From positions 62,001 to 126,000 of the forward strand of contig NZ_QXEC01000012.1 of assembly GCF_003583405.1 (NCBI RefSeq): a stretch of DNA of 64,000 nucleotides. Direction: 5' to 3'. Source of the stretch: Micromonospora radicis (GTDB taxonomy: Bacteria; Actinomycetota; Actinomycetes; Mycobacteriales; Micromonosporaceae). The translations under genes and the position numbers were made by a program. How positions within the stretch are numbered: position 1 is the first letter of the stretch; each line of letters opens with the position of its first letter. The notes below the pieces were generated by a model. That model did not search any database. It was not told the origin of the DNA and saw only the letters and a program-made list of their open reading frames with translations. Of this stretch, positions 51,626 through 59,663 are shown piece by piece.

Positions 51626-52345
51626 CTACAGGCCGCGGGTGGGGGCCGCCGGTCGCGCGCCGCCCGTCCCGGCCACCTCGGCGAGGTACGGGTTGGTGGC
51701 GCGCTCGCGGCCGATGGTGGTCGCGGGGCCGTGGCCGGGCAGTACGACGGTGTCGTCGGCCAGCGGGAGGATCTTGTGCCGCAGGCTGGTGAGCATCGTC
51801 GGCATGCTGCCGCCCGGCAGGTCGGTGCGGCCGATCGAGCCGGCGAAGAGCACGTCCCCGGAGAGGCAGAGCTGGTCCGCCTCCCAGGGTGAGCCGGCAC
51901 CGGGCAACCGGAACAGCACCGACCCGCCGGTATGGCCGGGCGCGTGGTCGACGGTGATCTCCAACCCGGCGAGGGTGAGCGTCGCACCGTCGGCCAACTC
52001 GGCGACGTCCTCCGGCTCGGTGTACGGCAGCCGACCGCCGAACATCTGCGCCAGGTCCACCGACAGCCCCTTGGCCGGGTCGGCCAGCAGTTCCCGGTCG
52101 TCCGGGTGCACGTACGCGGTGATCCCGCGGGCGCCGCAGACCGGTGCCACGGAGAAGGTGTGGTCGAGGTGCCCGTGGGTGAGCAGCACTGCGGCGGGAT
52201 GCAGGCGATGCTCGGCGAGTAGCGCGTCGAGCCGGTCGATCACCCCGATGCCGGGATCGACCACCACGCACTGTTCCCCCGGCCCGGCGGCGACCACGTA
52301 ACAGTTGGTGCCGAAGGCGTCCGCGGGAAAGCCGGCCACGAGCAC
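51626..52345 (-). CDS. Metallo-beta-lactamase fold hydrolase (glyoxalase II-like)
   Basis: 239 residues. The zinc-binding HGHLDH is in VLLTHGHLDHTFSV, with further ligands in HAPGHTGGS, LSGDVLF and VLPGHG, a complete binuclear site. GTG at 52345 was selected because GGGGAG stands five bases upstream. Likely thioester hydrolase; low-molecular-weight substrate not known. The gene regularly precedes hisS in actinobacteria. Confidence 0.88.
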   Translation of the reverse strand: MLVAGFPADAFGTNCYVVAAGPGEQCVVVDPGIGVIDRLDALLAEHRLHPAAVLLTHGHLDHTFSVAPVCGARGITAYVHPDDRELLADPAKGLSVDLAQMFGGRLPYTEPEDVAELADGATLTLAGLEITVDHAPGHTGGSVLFRLPGAGSPWEADQLCLSGDVLFAGSIGRTDLPGGSMPTMLTSLRHKILPLADDTVVLPGHGPATTIGRERATNPYLAEVAGTGGARPAAPTRGL

Positions 52346-52599
52346 GTCCGCTCCCCTTTCCGTCGAGCTGTCGTCCGTCTGGCGCAGCCTATCCGGCCGC
52401 TGTCGCCGGTTCCGGCGCATCCGTCCCAGGCGCCCCACTGGGCACTGACATGTCCCGATGAGCCCCGGCCCCGACCTCGTACACGACTTTTCCAGCCGGT
52501 ACCCGTACACTCTGGCGGGCGTGTGGCGTGGCGCACCTGCCGGCCCGACGGGTACGCGACCACCGGCTGACGACCAGGGTAGAGGAAAGGGGAGCACGG

Positions 52600-53511
52600 G
52601 TGGCTTCCAGCAGGGACCGGCAGCGCAAACTGGCGCGGGCCAAGCTCGACCGGCAGATGGCCCGCCGGGCCGCCGCCGTCAAACGTCGCCGGCAGGTTCG
52701 TGCCGGAGTCGGCACCGCCCTGATTCTCGTACTGATCGTCGCGGGTTCGGCCTGGGCGCTGGGTGCCTTCGACTCGGAGCCGACCGACAACAGCGCCGCC
52801 GACGAGGTCTGCCTCTGGACCCCGCAGAACACCGCGGGCAACAGCAACCTCAAGGAGGTCGGCGAGCCGGCCACCACCGGGCTGCCGACCACCGGCACCC
52901 GGCCGATGACCGTCACCACCAACCAGGGTGCGCCGATCAGCGTCGAGCTGGATCTGGCGACCGCGCCGTGCGCGGCGGCGAGCATCGCCCACCTGGCCAG
53001 CCAGTCGTTCTACGACAACACCAAGTGCCACGAGATCACCGCCGAGGGCGCGGTGCGCTGCGGCGACCCGACCGGCACCGGTCTGGGCGGTCCGGCGTAC
53101 TCGTTCTACAGCGAGAACGTGCCGACCGGGGCGGAGCCGTCGCCGGAGGCCAGCCCGGCACCGGACGCCGCGCCGACCTACCCCAAAGGTACGGTCGCGA
53201 TGATCTCGAACCCGCCGGGTGCCAACGGCAGCCAGTTCCTGATCTTCTTCAAGGACTTCACCACCGCCGAGCCGACGTACCCGATCATCGGTCGGGTCAC
53301 CTCGGGCCTGGACGTGGTGGAGAAGATCGGTGCCCTCCCGACCGTGGACAATGGGTCCGGGGAGAAGGTCAAGCCGGAGAACGACGATGTGGTCATCCAG
53401 AGCCTGACCGTTGGTGAGCCGGTGCTGGATCCGGCGTCACCCGCCGAGCCCACCCCCACGGGTACGCCGAGTCCGACGGCCTCGACCGAGGCCAGCCCGA
53501 ACGCTGGCTGA
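52600..53511 (+). CDS. Membrane-anchored cyclophilin-type peptidyl-prolyl isomerase, copy 1
   Basis: 303 residues. A basic cytoplasmic N-terminus (SSRDRQRKLARAKLDRQMARR), one transmembrane helix (about 35-56), then an extracytoplasmic cyclophilin domain (PMTVTTNQGAPISVELD, GTVAMISNPPGANGSQFLIFF). The cyclophilin active-site FxxPF-like region is altered. Four cysteines (VCLW, APCAAAS, TKCHEI, RCGDP) are shared with the next gene and may form disulfides. A Ser/Pro/Ala insertion (PSPEASPAPDAAP) and a Pro/Thr tail are specific to this copy. GTG start at 52600 with GGGGAG. Confidence 0.9.
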   Translation: MASSRDRQRKLARAKLDRQMARRAAAVKRRRQVRAGVGTALILVLIVAGSAWALGAFDSEPTDNSAADEVCLWTPQNTAGNSNLKEVGEPATTGLPTTGTRPMTVTTNQGAPISVELDLATAPCAAASIAHLASQSFYDNTKCHEITAEGAVRCGDPTGTGLGGPAYSFYSENVPTGAEPSPEASPAPDAAPTYPKGTVAMISNPPGANGSQFLIFFKDFTTAEPTYPIIGRVTSGLDVVEKIGALPTVDNGSGEKVKPENDDVVIQSLTVGEPVLDPASPAEPTPTGTPSPTASTEASPNAG

Positions 53512-53587
53512 CCCGACCCCTCGGGGAGCCGGACATCGGATTCCCCGTACCGCAGTGGCAGCACCGACAGCCCAGGAGGATCGAGGC

Positions 53588-54427
53588 GTGACGTCCACGA
53601 GAGAGCGGCAGCGCGCGGCGGCCCGCGCCCGGCTCGAGAAGGAGATGGCCGAACGGGCCGCCCGGGCACGCAAGCGCCGCCAGACCCAGGCGATCGTGGG
53701 TGCCGGCGCCGTCCTGCTGCTGGTGGTGGCCGGTACGGTCTGGCTGGCCAGCAGCCTGGTCGGCGATGACAGTGGCACCGACAACGTCGCCGAGGGCGGC
53801 GGCCAGGTGCAGTGCGACTGGATCGAGATCCCGGCCAGCGAGCGGTCCCCGACGACCAAGGACGTCGGTCTGCCGGCGGCCCAGCCGGGCAACACCGGCA
53901 CCCAGACGATGACGATCACCACCAACCTGGGTCCGATCACCGCCCGGATCGACCGGTCGGCGGTGCCCTGCACCGCGGCGAGCTTCACCCACCTCGCCGA
54001 GCAGAACTTCTTCGACAACACCAAGTGCCACCGGCTCGTGACCGAGGGCATCAAGGTGCTGCAGTGCGGTGACCCGAGCGCCACCGGCGACGGCTGGCGG
54101 GAGACCGACGGCACCGGCGGTCCGAGCTTCCGGATGGCCGAGGAGAACCTGCCGACCGAGATGCGCCCGCCGTACCCGGAGGGCGTCATCGCGATGGCCA
54201 ACTCCGGCCAGCCGGCCAGCACCGGTAGCCAGTTCTTCATCGTCTACGGCGACTCGCCGCTGGATCCGAACTACACGGTGCTCGGCACCGTCACCGGCGG
54301 CATGGACATCGTCAAGGACGTCGCCGAGGCCGGCGACGACGGCGCGTTCGCCCAGCAGGCCGGCGGCGGCCACCCCAAGAAGGAGGTCGTCATCACCGAC
54401 CTCACCATGAGCGAGCCCACCGCCTGA
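53588..54427 (+). CDS. Membrane-anchored cyclophilin-type peptidyl-prolyl isomerase, copy 2
   Basis: 279 residues, a paralogue of the preceding gene: same basic start (TSTRERQRAAARARLEKEM), transmembrane helix (about 36-56) and cyclophilin domain (MTITTNLGPITARID, GVIAMANSGQPASTGSQFFIVY). The GSQFFI core is closer to canonical cyclophilin than in copy 1. The four cysteines (QCDW, VPCTAAS, TKCHRL, LQCGDP) are conserved. GTG 53588 follows AGGAGGA. Followed by a strong terminator. Probably assists folding of exported proteins. Confidence 0.92.
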   Translation: MTSTRERQRAAARARLEKEMAERAARARKRRQTQAIVGAGAVLLLVVAGTVWLASSLVGDDSGTDNVAEGGGQVQCDWIEIPASERSPTTKDVGLPAAQPGNTGTQTMTITTNLGPITARIDRSAVPCTAASFTHLAEQNFFDNTKCHRLVTEGIKVLQCGDPSATGDGWRETDGTGGPSFRMAEENLPTEMRPPYPEGVIAMANSGQPASTGSQFFIVYGDSPLDPNYTVLGTVTGGMDIVKDVAEAGDDGAFAQQAGGGHPKKEVVITDLTMSEPTA

Positions 54428-54444
54428 CCCACACCCCGCACCTC

Positions 54445-54478
54445 GAGAGCGCCCACCGGCACCCCGGCGGGCGCTCTC
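54445..54478 (+). terminator. Terminator after the cyclophilin pair
   Basis: GAGAGCGCCCACCGG / CCGGCGGGCGCTCTC (14 of 15 pairs) with a CACC loop, followed by CCCCTTTCTCCC, 17 bases after the stop. Confidence 0.85.
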
Positions 54479-54540
54479 CCCTTTCTCCCCTCCCCCGCGC
54501 TGCGTGGCCCCTACGCTGCGCCGATCCCACGCTGCTTCAC

Positions 54541-54554
54541 AGATCTTGCACTTT
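54541..54554. repeat. Half-site of the GATCTTGCACTTT palindrome family
   Basis: AGATCTTGCACTTT matches one arm of the palindrome at 50088-50161 without a nearby partner arm. The transposase remnant begins about 20 bases later, so the other arm was probably lost when this region was rearranged. Confidence 0.6.
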
Positions 54555-54572
54555 CCGCCGCCGTTGTCGATC

Positions 54573-54773
54573 GGGCTGACCGCAGGGCGGCGTGGGGACA
54601 GCCCGCACTTCGTCAACGCGTACACGTCCCGGGCCAACCGCCGCTACCTGCGCCGACGCGGAATCGACGTGGCCATCCCGTCGAAGGCCGATCAGGACGC
54701 CAACCGGCGTGGACGGGGCGCGAAGGGCGGCCGGCCACCCGCCGTCGACCCCGAGCGGTACAAGCAGCGTCAT
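54573..54773 (+). pseudogene. IS5-family transposase fragment
   Basis: About 67 codons resemble the part of IS5-type DDE transposases before the catalytic glutamate: AYTSRANRRYLRRRGIDVAIPSK and ADQDANRRGRGAKGGRPPAV and DPERYKQR. The similarity ends abruptly where family members continue with NxVERCFNRLK. No terminal inverted repeats or full frame are present, so it is a dead fragment. Confidence 0.75.
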
Positions 54774-54828
54774 GCGAAGCCACCGTGCACGTCGCCGCGA
54801 ACTGCGAGTGGCGGTGACCGACTTCGAC

Positions 54829-54885
54829 ACAGGCTCAAACCGACGACACAGGTTCAAACCGACGACGCAGGCTCAAACCGACGAC
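54829..54885. repeat. 19-bp tandem repeats
   Basis: Three direct copies of a 19-bp unit (CAGGCTCAAACCGACGAC with variants) at 54829-54847, 54848-54866 and 54867-54885, with partial copies at both ends. They lie in the decayed region between the cyclophilin and rel genes. Confidence 0.85.
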
Positions 54886-54955
54886 GCAGTGGCTGGCGCC
54901 GACTCGCCCCGATCCGGCCGCCCCCGGCCCGGAGACAGAACTGCGGGTAGGCGTG

Positions 54956-54989
54956 ATTTCACCCTGAAATTTTTATTTCACCATGAAAT
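54956..54989. promoter_or_regulatory. Twin AT-rich dyads ATTTCACCNTGAAAT
   Basis: ATTTCACCCTGAAAT (54956-54970) and ATTTCACCATGAAAT (54975-54989), each a palindrome ATTTCA-3-TGAAAT, spaced 19 bp centre to centre by TTTT. They look like a double operator for a dimeric regulator, but neither neighbouring gene starts here. AT content is far above the surroundings. Confidence 0.65.
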
Positions 54990-55099
54990 CAGCGCTCTGA
55001 AGGTAACCCACTCCCGGGCTGCCAGCCACGACGCCACCGCCGATCATCCGCCGCCGTCTAGCGATCACCGACCCGCCGCGCTCGACTTCGGGACACGAC

Positions 55100-57616
55100 C
55101 TAGGAGCCGGAGGTTACGCGGTAGGCGTCGAAGACGCCGTCGACCTTGCGGACGGCGGCGAGGAGGTGCCCGAGGTGCTTGGGGTCGGCCATCTCGAAGC
55201 TGAACCGGCTGACCGCCACCCGGTCCCGGGTGGTGGTGACGGTCGCGGAGAGGATGTTGACCCGCTCCTCGGAGAGCACCCGGGTGACGTCGGCCAGCAG
55301 TTTGTGCCGGTCGAGCGCCTCCACCTGGATCGCGACCAGGAAGGTGGAGGCGGAGGTGAGCTTCCAGCTCACCTCGACCACCCGCTCGCCCTGGGCGCGC
55401 AGGTCCTCGGCGTTGGCGCAGTCGTCGCGGTGCACGCTCACCCCGCCGGAGCGGGTCACGAAGCCGAAGACCGTGTCCGGCGGCACCGGGGTGCAGCAGC
55501 GGGCCAGCTTGATCCACACGTCGCTGACGCCGCGGACCACCACACCGGGGTCGTGACTGGACGCCCGGCTGCGTGGCGGCCGGGTGGCCACGGCGGTCTC
55601 GGCGATGTCCTCCGCCGCGCCCTCCTCCCCGCCGTAGGAGGCCATCAGCTTCTGCACCACGGACTGCGCGGAGACCTGACTGTCGCCGACCGCCGCGTAC
55701 AGCGAGGCCACGTCGGCCAGGTGCAGATCCCGGGCGATCGCCATCAGGTTGTCGGAGGTGAGCATCCGCTGCAGGGGCATGCCCTGCTTGCGCATCGCCT
55801 TGACGATCGCGTCCTTGCCCTCCTCGATCGCCTCCTCACGACGTTCCTTGTTGAAGTACTGCCGGATCTTCGTCCGCGCCCGGGGGCTCTTGACGAAGCC
55901 CAGCCAGTCCTGCGTCGGGCCGGCCGTGTCGGACTTCGAGGTGAAGATCTCGATCACGTCGCCGTTCGACAGCGTCGACTCCAACGGCACCAGCTTGCCG
56001 TTGACCCGCGCCCCGATGCACTTGTGCCCCACCTCGGTGTGCACCGCGTACGCGAAGTCCACCGGCGTCGACCCGGTCGGCAACGGGATGACGTCGCCCT
56101 TCGGGGTGAAGACGTACACCTCCTGGCTGGACAGGTCGAACCGCAACGCGTCCAGGAACTCGCTCGGGTCCGCCGCCTCCCGCTGCCAGTCCAGCAGCTG
56201 CCGCAGCCAGGTCATCTCGTCGATGTGCGCCGGCGGACCGACGATCTGCGTACCCTTGTGCTCCTTGTACTTCCAGTGCGCCGCGATGCCGAACTCCGCC
56301 GTACGGTGCATCGCGTACGTGCGGATCTGCATCTCCACCGGCTTACCGGTCGGCCCGATCACCGTGGTGTGCAACGACTGGTACATGTTGAACTTCGGCA
56401 TCGCGATGTAGTCCTTGAACCGGCCCGGCACCGGCTGCCAGTTCGCGTGGATCACCCCCAACGCCGCGTAGCAGTCCCGCACCGTGTCGACCAGGATCCG
56501 CACACCCACCAGGTCGTAGATGTCGTTGAAGTCCCGACCCCGCACGATCATCTTCTGGTAGATCGAGTACAGGTGCTTCGGCCGACCCGTGGTCTCCGCC
56601 TTGATCTTGGCGGCCTTCAGGTCAGTCTGCACCTTCTGGGTCACCTGCCGCAGCAACGCCTCCCGCTGCGGCTGATGCTCCCCGATCAGCCGGTTGATCT
56701 CCTCGAACCGCTTCGGGAACAGCGTCCCGAAGGCCAGATCCTCCAACTCCCACTTGATCGTGTTCATGCCGAGGCGATGCGCCAGCGGAGCGAGGATCTC
56801 CAGCGTCTCCTTCGACTTCTGCTCCTGCTTCGGCCGGGGCAGAAAGGTCAGGGTGCGCATGTTGTGCAGCCGGTCGGCCAACTTGATCACCAGGACGCGC
56901 GGATCCTTGGCCATGGCGACGACCATCTTGCGAATCGTCTCGGCCTTCGCCGCGTCGCCGAGCTTGACCTTGTCCAGCTTCGTCACGCCGTCGACCAGGA
57001 GGGCGACCTCGCCGCCGAAGTCCGTACGCATCTGGTCGAGGGTGTACTCGGTGTCCTCGATGGTGTCGTGCAGCAGCGCGGCGACCAACGTGGTGGTGTC
57101 CATGCCCAGGTTGGCCAGGATCGTCGCCACCGCGAGCGGGTGGGTGATGTACGGGTCACCGGACTTGCGGTACTGGCCGGAGTGCCAGCGGGCCGCGGTG
57201 TCGAAGGCCCGCTGCAACAGCCGCGCGTCGGCTTTGGGGTGGTTCTCCCGGTGCGACGAGATCAGCGGCTCCAGCACCTCGCTGACCTGCGAGGACTGCC
57301 AGGGTGCGTTGAACCGCGCCAGCCGCGCCCGGACCCGGCGCCCGGTGGGCGCGTGCGACAGCCCGAACCCGCTGCTGGGCGCGGGGTCCAGGCTGGTGTC
57401 GACATCCGTACCGGCGGCGCCGACCGCCGTACCGGCGGGGGTGCCGGCCGCGACGGCGGCCGTACCGGGCGGGCCGGACGCGGCGGTCGACCTGCCGGCC
57501 GGGACCGCACCGTCGACCGGCACCGGGGTGGCACTGTTGCGATCGGTCACCGAGCCGTCCGCGTCGCCTGTCGGGTGCACCGTGCCCTCCACCGGAGGGG
57601 CGACATCGTGGGACAC
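55100..57616 (-). CDS. rel: Bifunctional (p)ppGpp synthetase/hydrolase Rel
   Basis: Stringent-response enzyme making and degrading (p)ppGpp. About 838 residues: disordered Ala/Gly/Pro N-terminus (about 1-90), HD hydrolase domain with [13 protein letters not shown], synthetase domain with [16 protein letters not shown] domain ([32 protein letters not shown]), zinc-finger region ([29 protein letters not shown]) and C-terminal ACT domain. Both active sites look intact. The start is uncertain: GTG 57616 has a close GAGGAGG, and a GTG at 57628 is also in frame. Sits between apt and the decayed region. Confidence 0.95.
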   Translation of the reverse strand: MSHDVAPPVEGTVHPTGDADGSVTDRNSATPVPVDGAVPAGRSTAASGPPGTAAVAAGTPAGTAVGAAGTDVDTSLDPAPSSGFGLSHAPTGRRVRARLARFNAPWQSSQVSEVLEPLISSHRENHPKADARLLQRAFDTAARWHSGQYRKSGDPYITHPLAVATILANLGMDTTTLVAALLHDTIEDTEYTLDQMRTDFGGEVALLVDGVTKLDKVKLGDAAKAETIRKMVVAMAKDPRVLVIKLADRLHNMRTLTFLPRPKQEQKSKETLEILAPLAHRLGMNTIKWELEDLAFGTLFPKRFEEINRLIGEHQPQREALLRQVTQKVQTDLKAAKIKAETTGRPKHLYSIYQKMIVRGRDFNDIYDLVGVRILVDTVRDCYAALGVIHANWQPVPGRFKDYIAMPKFNMYQSLHTTVIGPTGKPVEMQIRTYAMHRTAEFGIAAHWKYKEHKGTQIVGPPAHIDEMTWLRQLLDWQREAADPSEFLDALRFDLSSQEVYVFTPKGDVIPLPTGSTPVDFAYAVHTEVGHKCIGARVNGKLVPLESTLSNGDVIEIFTSKSDTAGPTQDWLGFVKSPRARTKIRQYFNKERREEAIEEGKDAIVKAMRKQGMPLQRMLTSDNLMAIARDLHLADVASLYAAVGDSQVSAQSVVQKLMASYGGEEGAAEDIAETAVATRPPRSRASSHDPGVVVRGVSDVWIKLARCCTPVPPDTVFGFVTRSGGVSVHRDDCANAEDLRAQGERVVEVSWKLTSASTFLVAIQVEALDRHKLLADVTRVLSEERVNILSATVTTTRDRVAVSRFSFEMADPKHLGHLLAAVRKVDGVFDAYRVTSGS

Positions 57617-57788
57617 CGGCCTCCTCACCGCTCGCCGGAAGTGAACCGACCGTGCGCCGGCCGGCCTGGTCTCGTGCCGTTCGGACGAGTCACCGTCCGC
57701 TCAGCAATGGGCAATGCTACCCGCCTCCGGGGTGCCCTGCCGCTCCGCCGGACGGACCGTGCCGACTCCGCCCCGTGGCGGGATCGGC

Positions 57789-58355
57789 TCAAACGGTCAA
57801 CAGGGCATGGACAGGACGCGGTGCCAGCCGTTCCCGCCCCTTCAGGAAGGCGAGTTCCAGCAGTACGGTGAAGCCCGCCACGGTGCCACCGGCCCGCTCC
57901 ACCAGGTCCAGCGTCGCTTCGGCGGTGCCGCCGGTGGCGAGTACGTCGTCGACCACCAGCACCCGGTGGCCGGCGGTGAAGGCGTCCTGGTGCACCTCCA
58001 GCGTGGCCTCGCCGTACTCCAGCTCGTAGGTCGCGGCGTACGCGGGTCGGGGCAGCTTGCCGGCCTTGCGGACCGGCACCACGCCGACCCCGGTCGCGTA
58101 CGCGATCGCCGCGGCGACGACGAAGCCCCGCGCCTCGATGCCGACCACGGTGTCGAAGTTCTCCCGACCGTGGTACGCGACGATTCCGTCGATCACCTCA
58201 CGGAACGCCGCGCCGTCGGCGAACAACGGCATCAGGTCCTTGAACATCACCCCGGGCTTGGGGAAGTCCGGCACGTCGAGCACCCGACTGGCGACCAGCC
58301 GGGCCGTCTGCGGGCCGCTGTCTCCCCGTGCCCCGCTGCTGTGGGTCTCCGTCAC
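57789..58355 (-). CDS. apt: Adenine phosphoribosyltransferase
   Basis: Purine salvage enzyme converting adenine and PRPP to AMP. 188 residues from the GTG at 58355 (GGAG five bases upstream). The PRPP-binding loop is VLVVDDVLATGGTAEATLDL; DFPKPGVMFKD and GIEARGFVVAAAIAY are adenine-type signatures. Lies between secF and rel, as in most actinobacteria. Spacers on both sides (104 and 172 bp) show no clear signals. Confidence 0.94.
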   Translation of the reverse strand: MTETHSSGARGDSGPQTARLVASRVLDVPDFPKPGVMFKDLMPLFADGAAFREVIDGIVAYHGRENFDTVVGIEARGFVVAAAIAYATGVGVVPVRKAGKLPRPAYAATYELEYGEATLEVHQDAFTAGHRVLVVDDVLATGGTAEATLDLVERAGGTVAGFTVLLELAFLKGRERLAPRPVHALLTV

Positions 58356-58459
58356 GTTGACTCCGCTCCCCTGCCACACGACGGCGGCGTCCGGCACGCT
58401 GCTCGCACAGCATGCCGGACGCCGCCGGTTCGGTTCCTACCGGGTGGGCCCGGTGTCCC

Positions 58460-59662
58460 TCAGCGTCGCTTTCCGCCGCCCGGACGGTTACCGCCGCCCG
58501 GACGTCCGCCCCGGGCGCCCCCGGAGCGCTTGCCGGCCGGTCGGGCGCCCACCTTCGGTGCCGCCGCGCCGGCCATCGCCGCGCCGGCCTCCGCCGGTAC
58601 CGGCTCCTCGTCCTGCTCGGCCGCGGCGGACGGAGCCGCCGCCTTGGCAGTGGTCTCGCCCCGGGTCGCCAGGTTGGCCCGACGTGCCTCCACCCGCTTG
58701 TTGTGCGCCTGGATCCGCGGGTCGCGGTTCTTCAGCACCACCAGCAGCGGGGTGGCCAGCGTGATCGAGGTGAGGAACGCCATGCCCATACCGACGAACA
58801 GCACCAGGCCGAGGTCCTTCAGGGTGCCCGCGCCGAGCAGGCCGGCACCGATGAACAGGATGCCGCCGACCGGGAGCAGGGCCACCACCGAGGTGTTGAC
58901 CGACCGCATCAGGCTCTGGTTGACCGCCAGGTTGGCGGCCTCGCCGTAGGTCTGGTTGTTGTTCGCGGTGATGCCCCTGGTGTTCTCCTGCACCTTGTCG
59001 AAGACCACCACCACGTCGTAGAGCGCGAAGCCCAGGATGGTGAGGAATCCGATGATCGTCGACGGGGTCACCTCGAACCCGACAATCGAGTAGATGCCGG
59101 CGCTCAGCGCCAGGTTCGTCACCAGGGAGAAGATGGCCGCGACCGCCATCTGCCACTCGAAGCGCAGCACCAGGTACGCGGTCACCAGCGCGAGGAAGAT
59201 GACCAGACCGAGCAGCGCCCGGTTGGTCACCTGGCTACCCCAGGCCTCGCTGACCCGGTTGGCGCTGATCTCCCCCGGGTCGATGCCGAACCGCTCGGCC
59301 ATGTCGAGCCGGACCGACTCGGCCTGCGCCGGGTCGAGCTCGGTGGTGCGCAGCTCGTAGAAGGAGCCACCGGCACCGCCGACCTGCTGGGCGGTCACCA
59401 CCCGGGCGCCGTCGCCGGCGCTGCCCAGCGACTGCCCTGCGGTGGCCTCGGCGTCCTGCATGGTGCCGACGCTGGTCGGGACCTGGAACGAGTTGCCACC
59501 GGCGAACTCGATGCCCGGGTTGAATCCCTTGAAGAGGATGCTGGAGAGTGCGATCAGCACCAGCACGGCGGCCGCCGTGAACCACATCTTGCGCCGGCCG
59601 ACGATGTCGAGACCGGCGTCGCCCCGGTAGAGGCGGCTTGCCAGAGAGTTCTCCGCGGCCAT
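58460..59662 (-). CDS. secF: Protein-export membrane protein SecF
   Basis: Partner of SecD; the complex uses proton motive force to pull exported proteins from SecYEG. 400 residues, six transmembrane helices, with the NPGIEFAGGNSF loop after TM1 and GFALYDVVVVFDKVQEN in the core. ATG 59662 follows CAAGGAGG and lies one base after the secD stop. The C-terminal tail (about 75 residues) is Ala/Pro- and then Arg/Gly-rich (GGARGGRPGGGNRPGGG), longer than usual. Confidence 0.95.
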   Translation of the reverse strand: MAAENSLASRLYRGDAGLDIVGRRKMWFTAAAVLVLIALSSILFKGFNPGIEFAGGNSFQVPTSVGTMQDAEATAGQSLGSAGDGARVVTAQQVGGAGGSFYELRTTELDPAQAESVRLDMAERFGIDPGEISANRVSEAWGSQVTNRALLGLVIFLALVTAYLVLRFEWQMAVAAIFSLVTNLALSAGIYSIVGFEVTPSTIIGFLTILGFALYDVVVVFDKVQENTRGITANNNQTYGEAANLAVNQSLMRSVNTSVVALLPVGGILFIGAGLLGAGTLKDLGLVLFVGMGMAFLTSITLATPLLVVLKNRDPRIQAHNKRVEARRANLATRGETTAKAAAPSAAAEQDEEPVPAEAGAAMAGAAAPKVGARPAGKRSGGARGGRPGGGNRPGGGKRR

Positions 59663-59663
59663 C

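Larger units (their letters stand above)
54428..55099. other. Decayed intergenic region between cyclophilin and rel genes
   Basis: 672 bp with no intact gene between the convergent cyclophilin and rel genes. It contains the terminator, the palindrome half-site, the transposase fragment, the 19-bp tandem repeats and the twin dyads, listed separately. The combination suggests an old insertion site or lost accessory gene. Confidence 0.7.
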
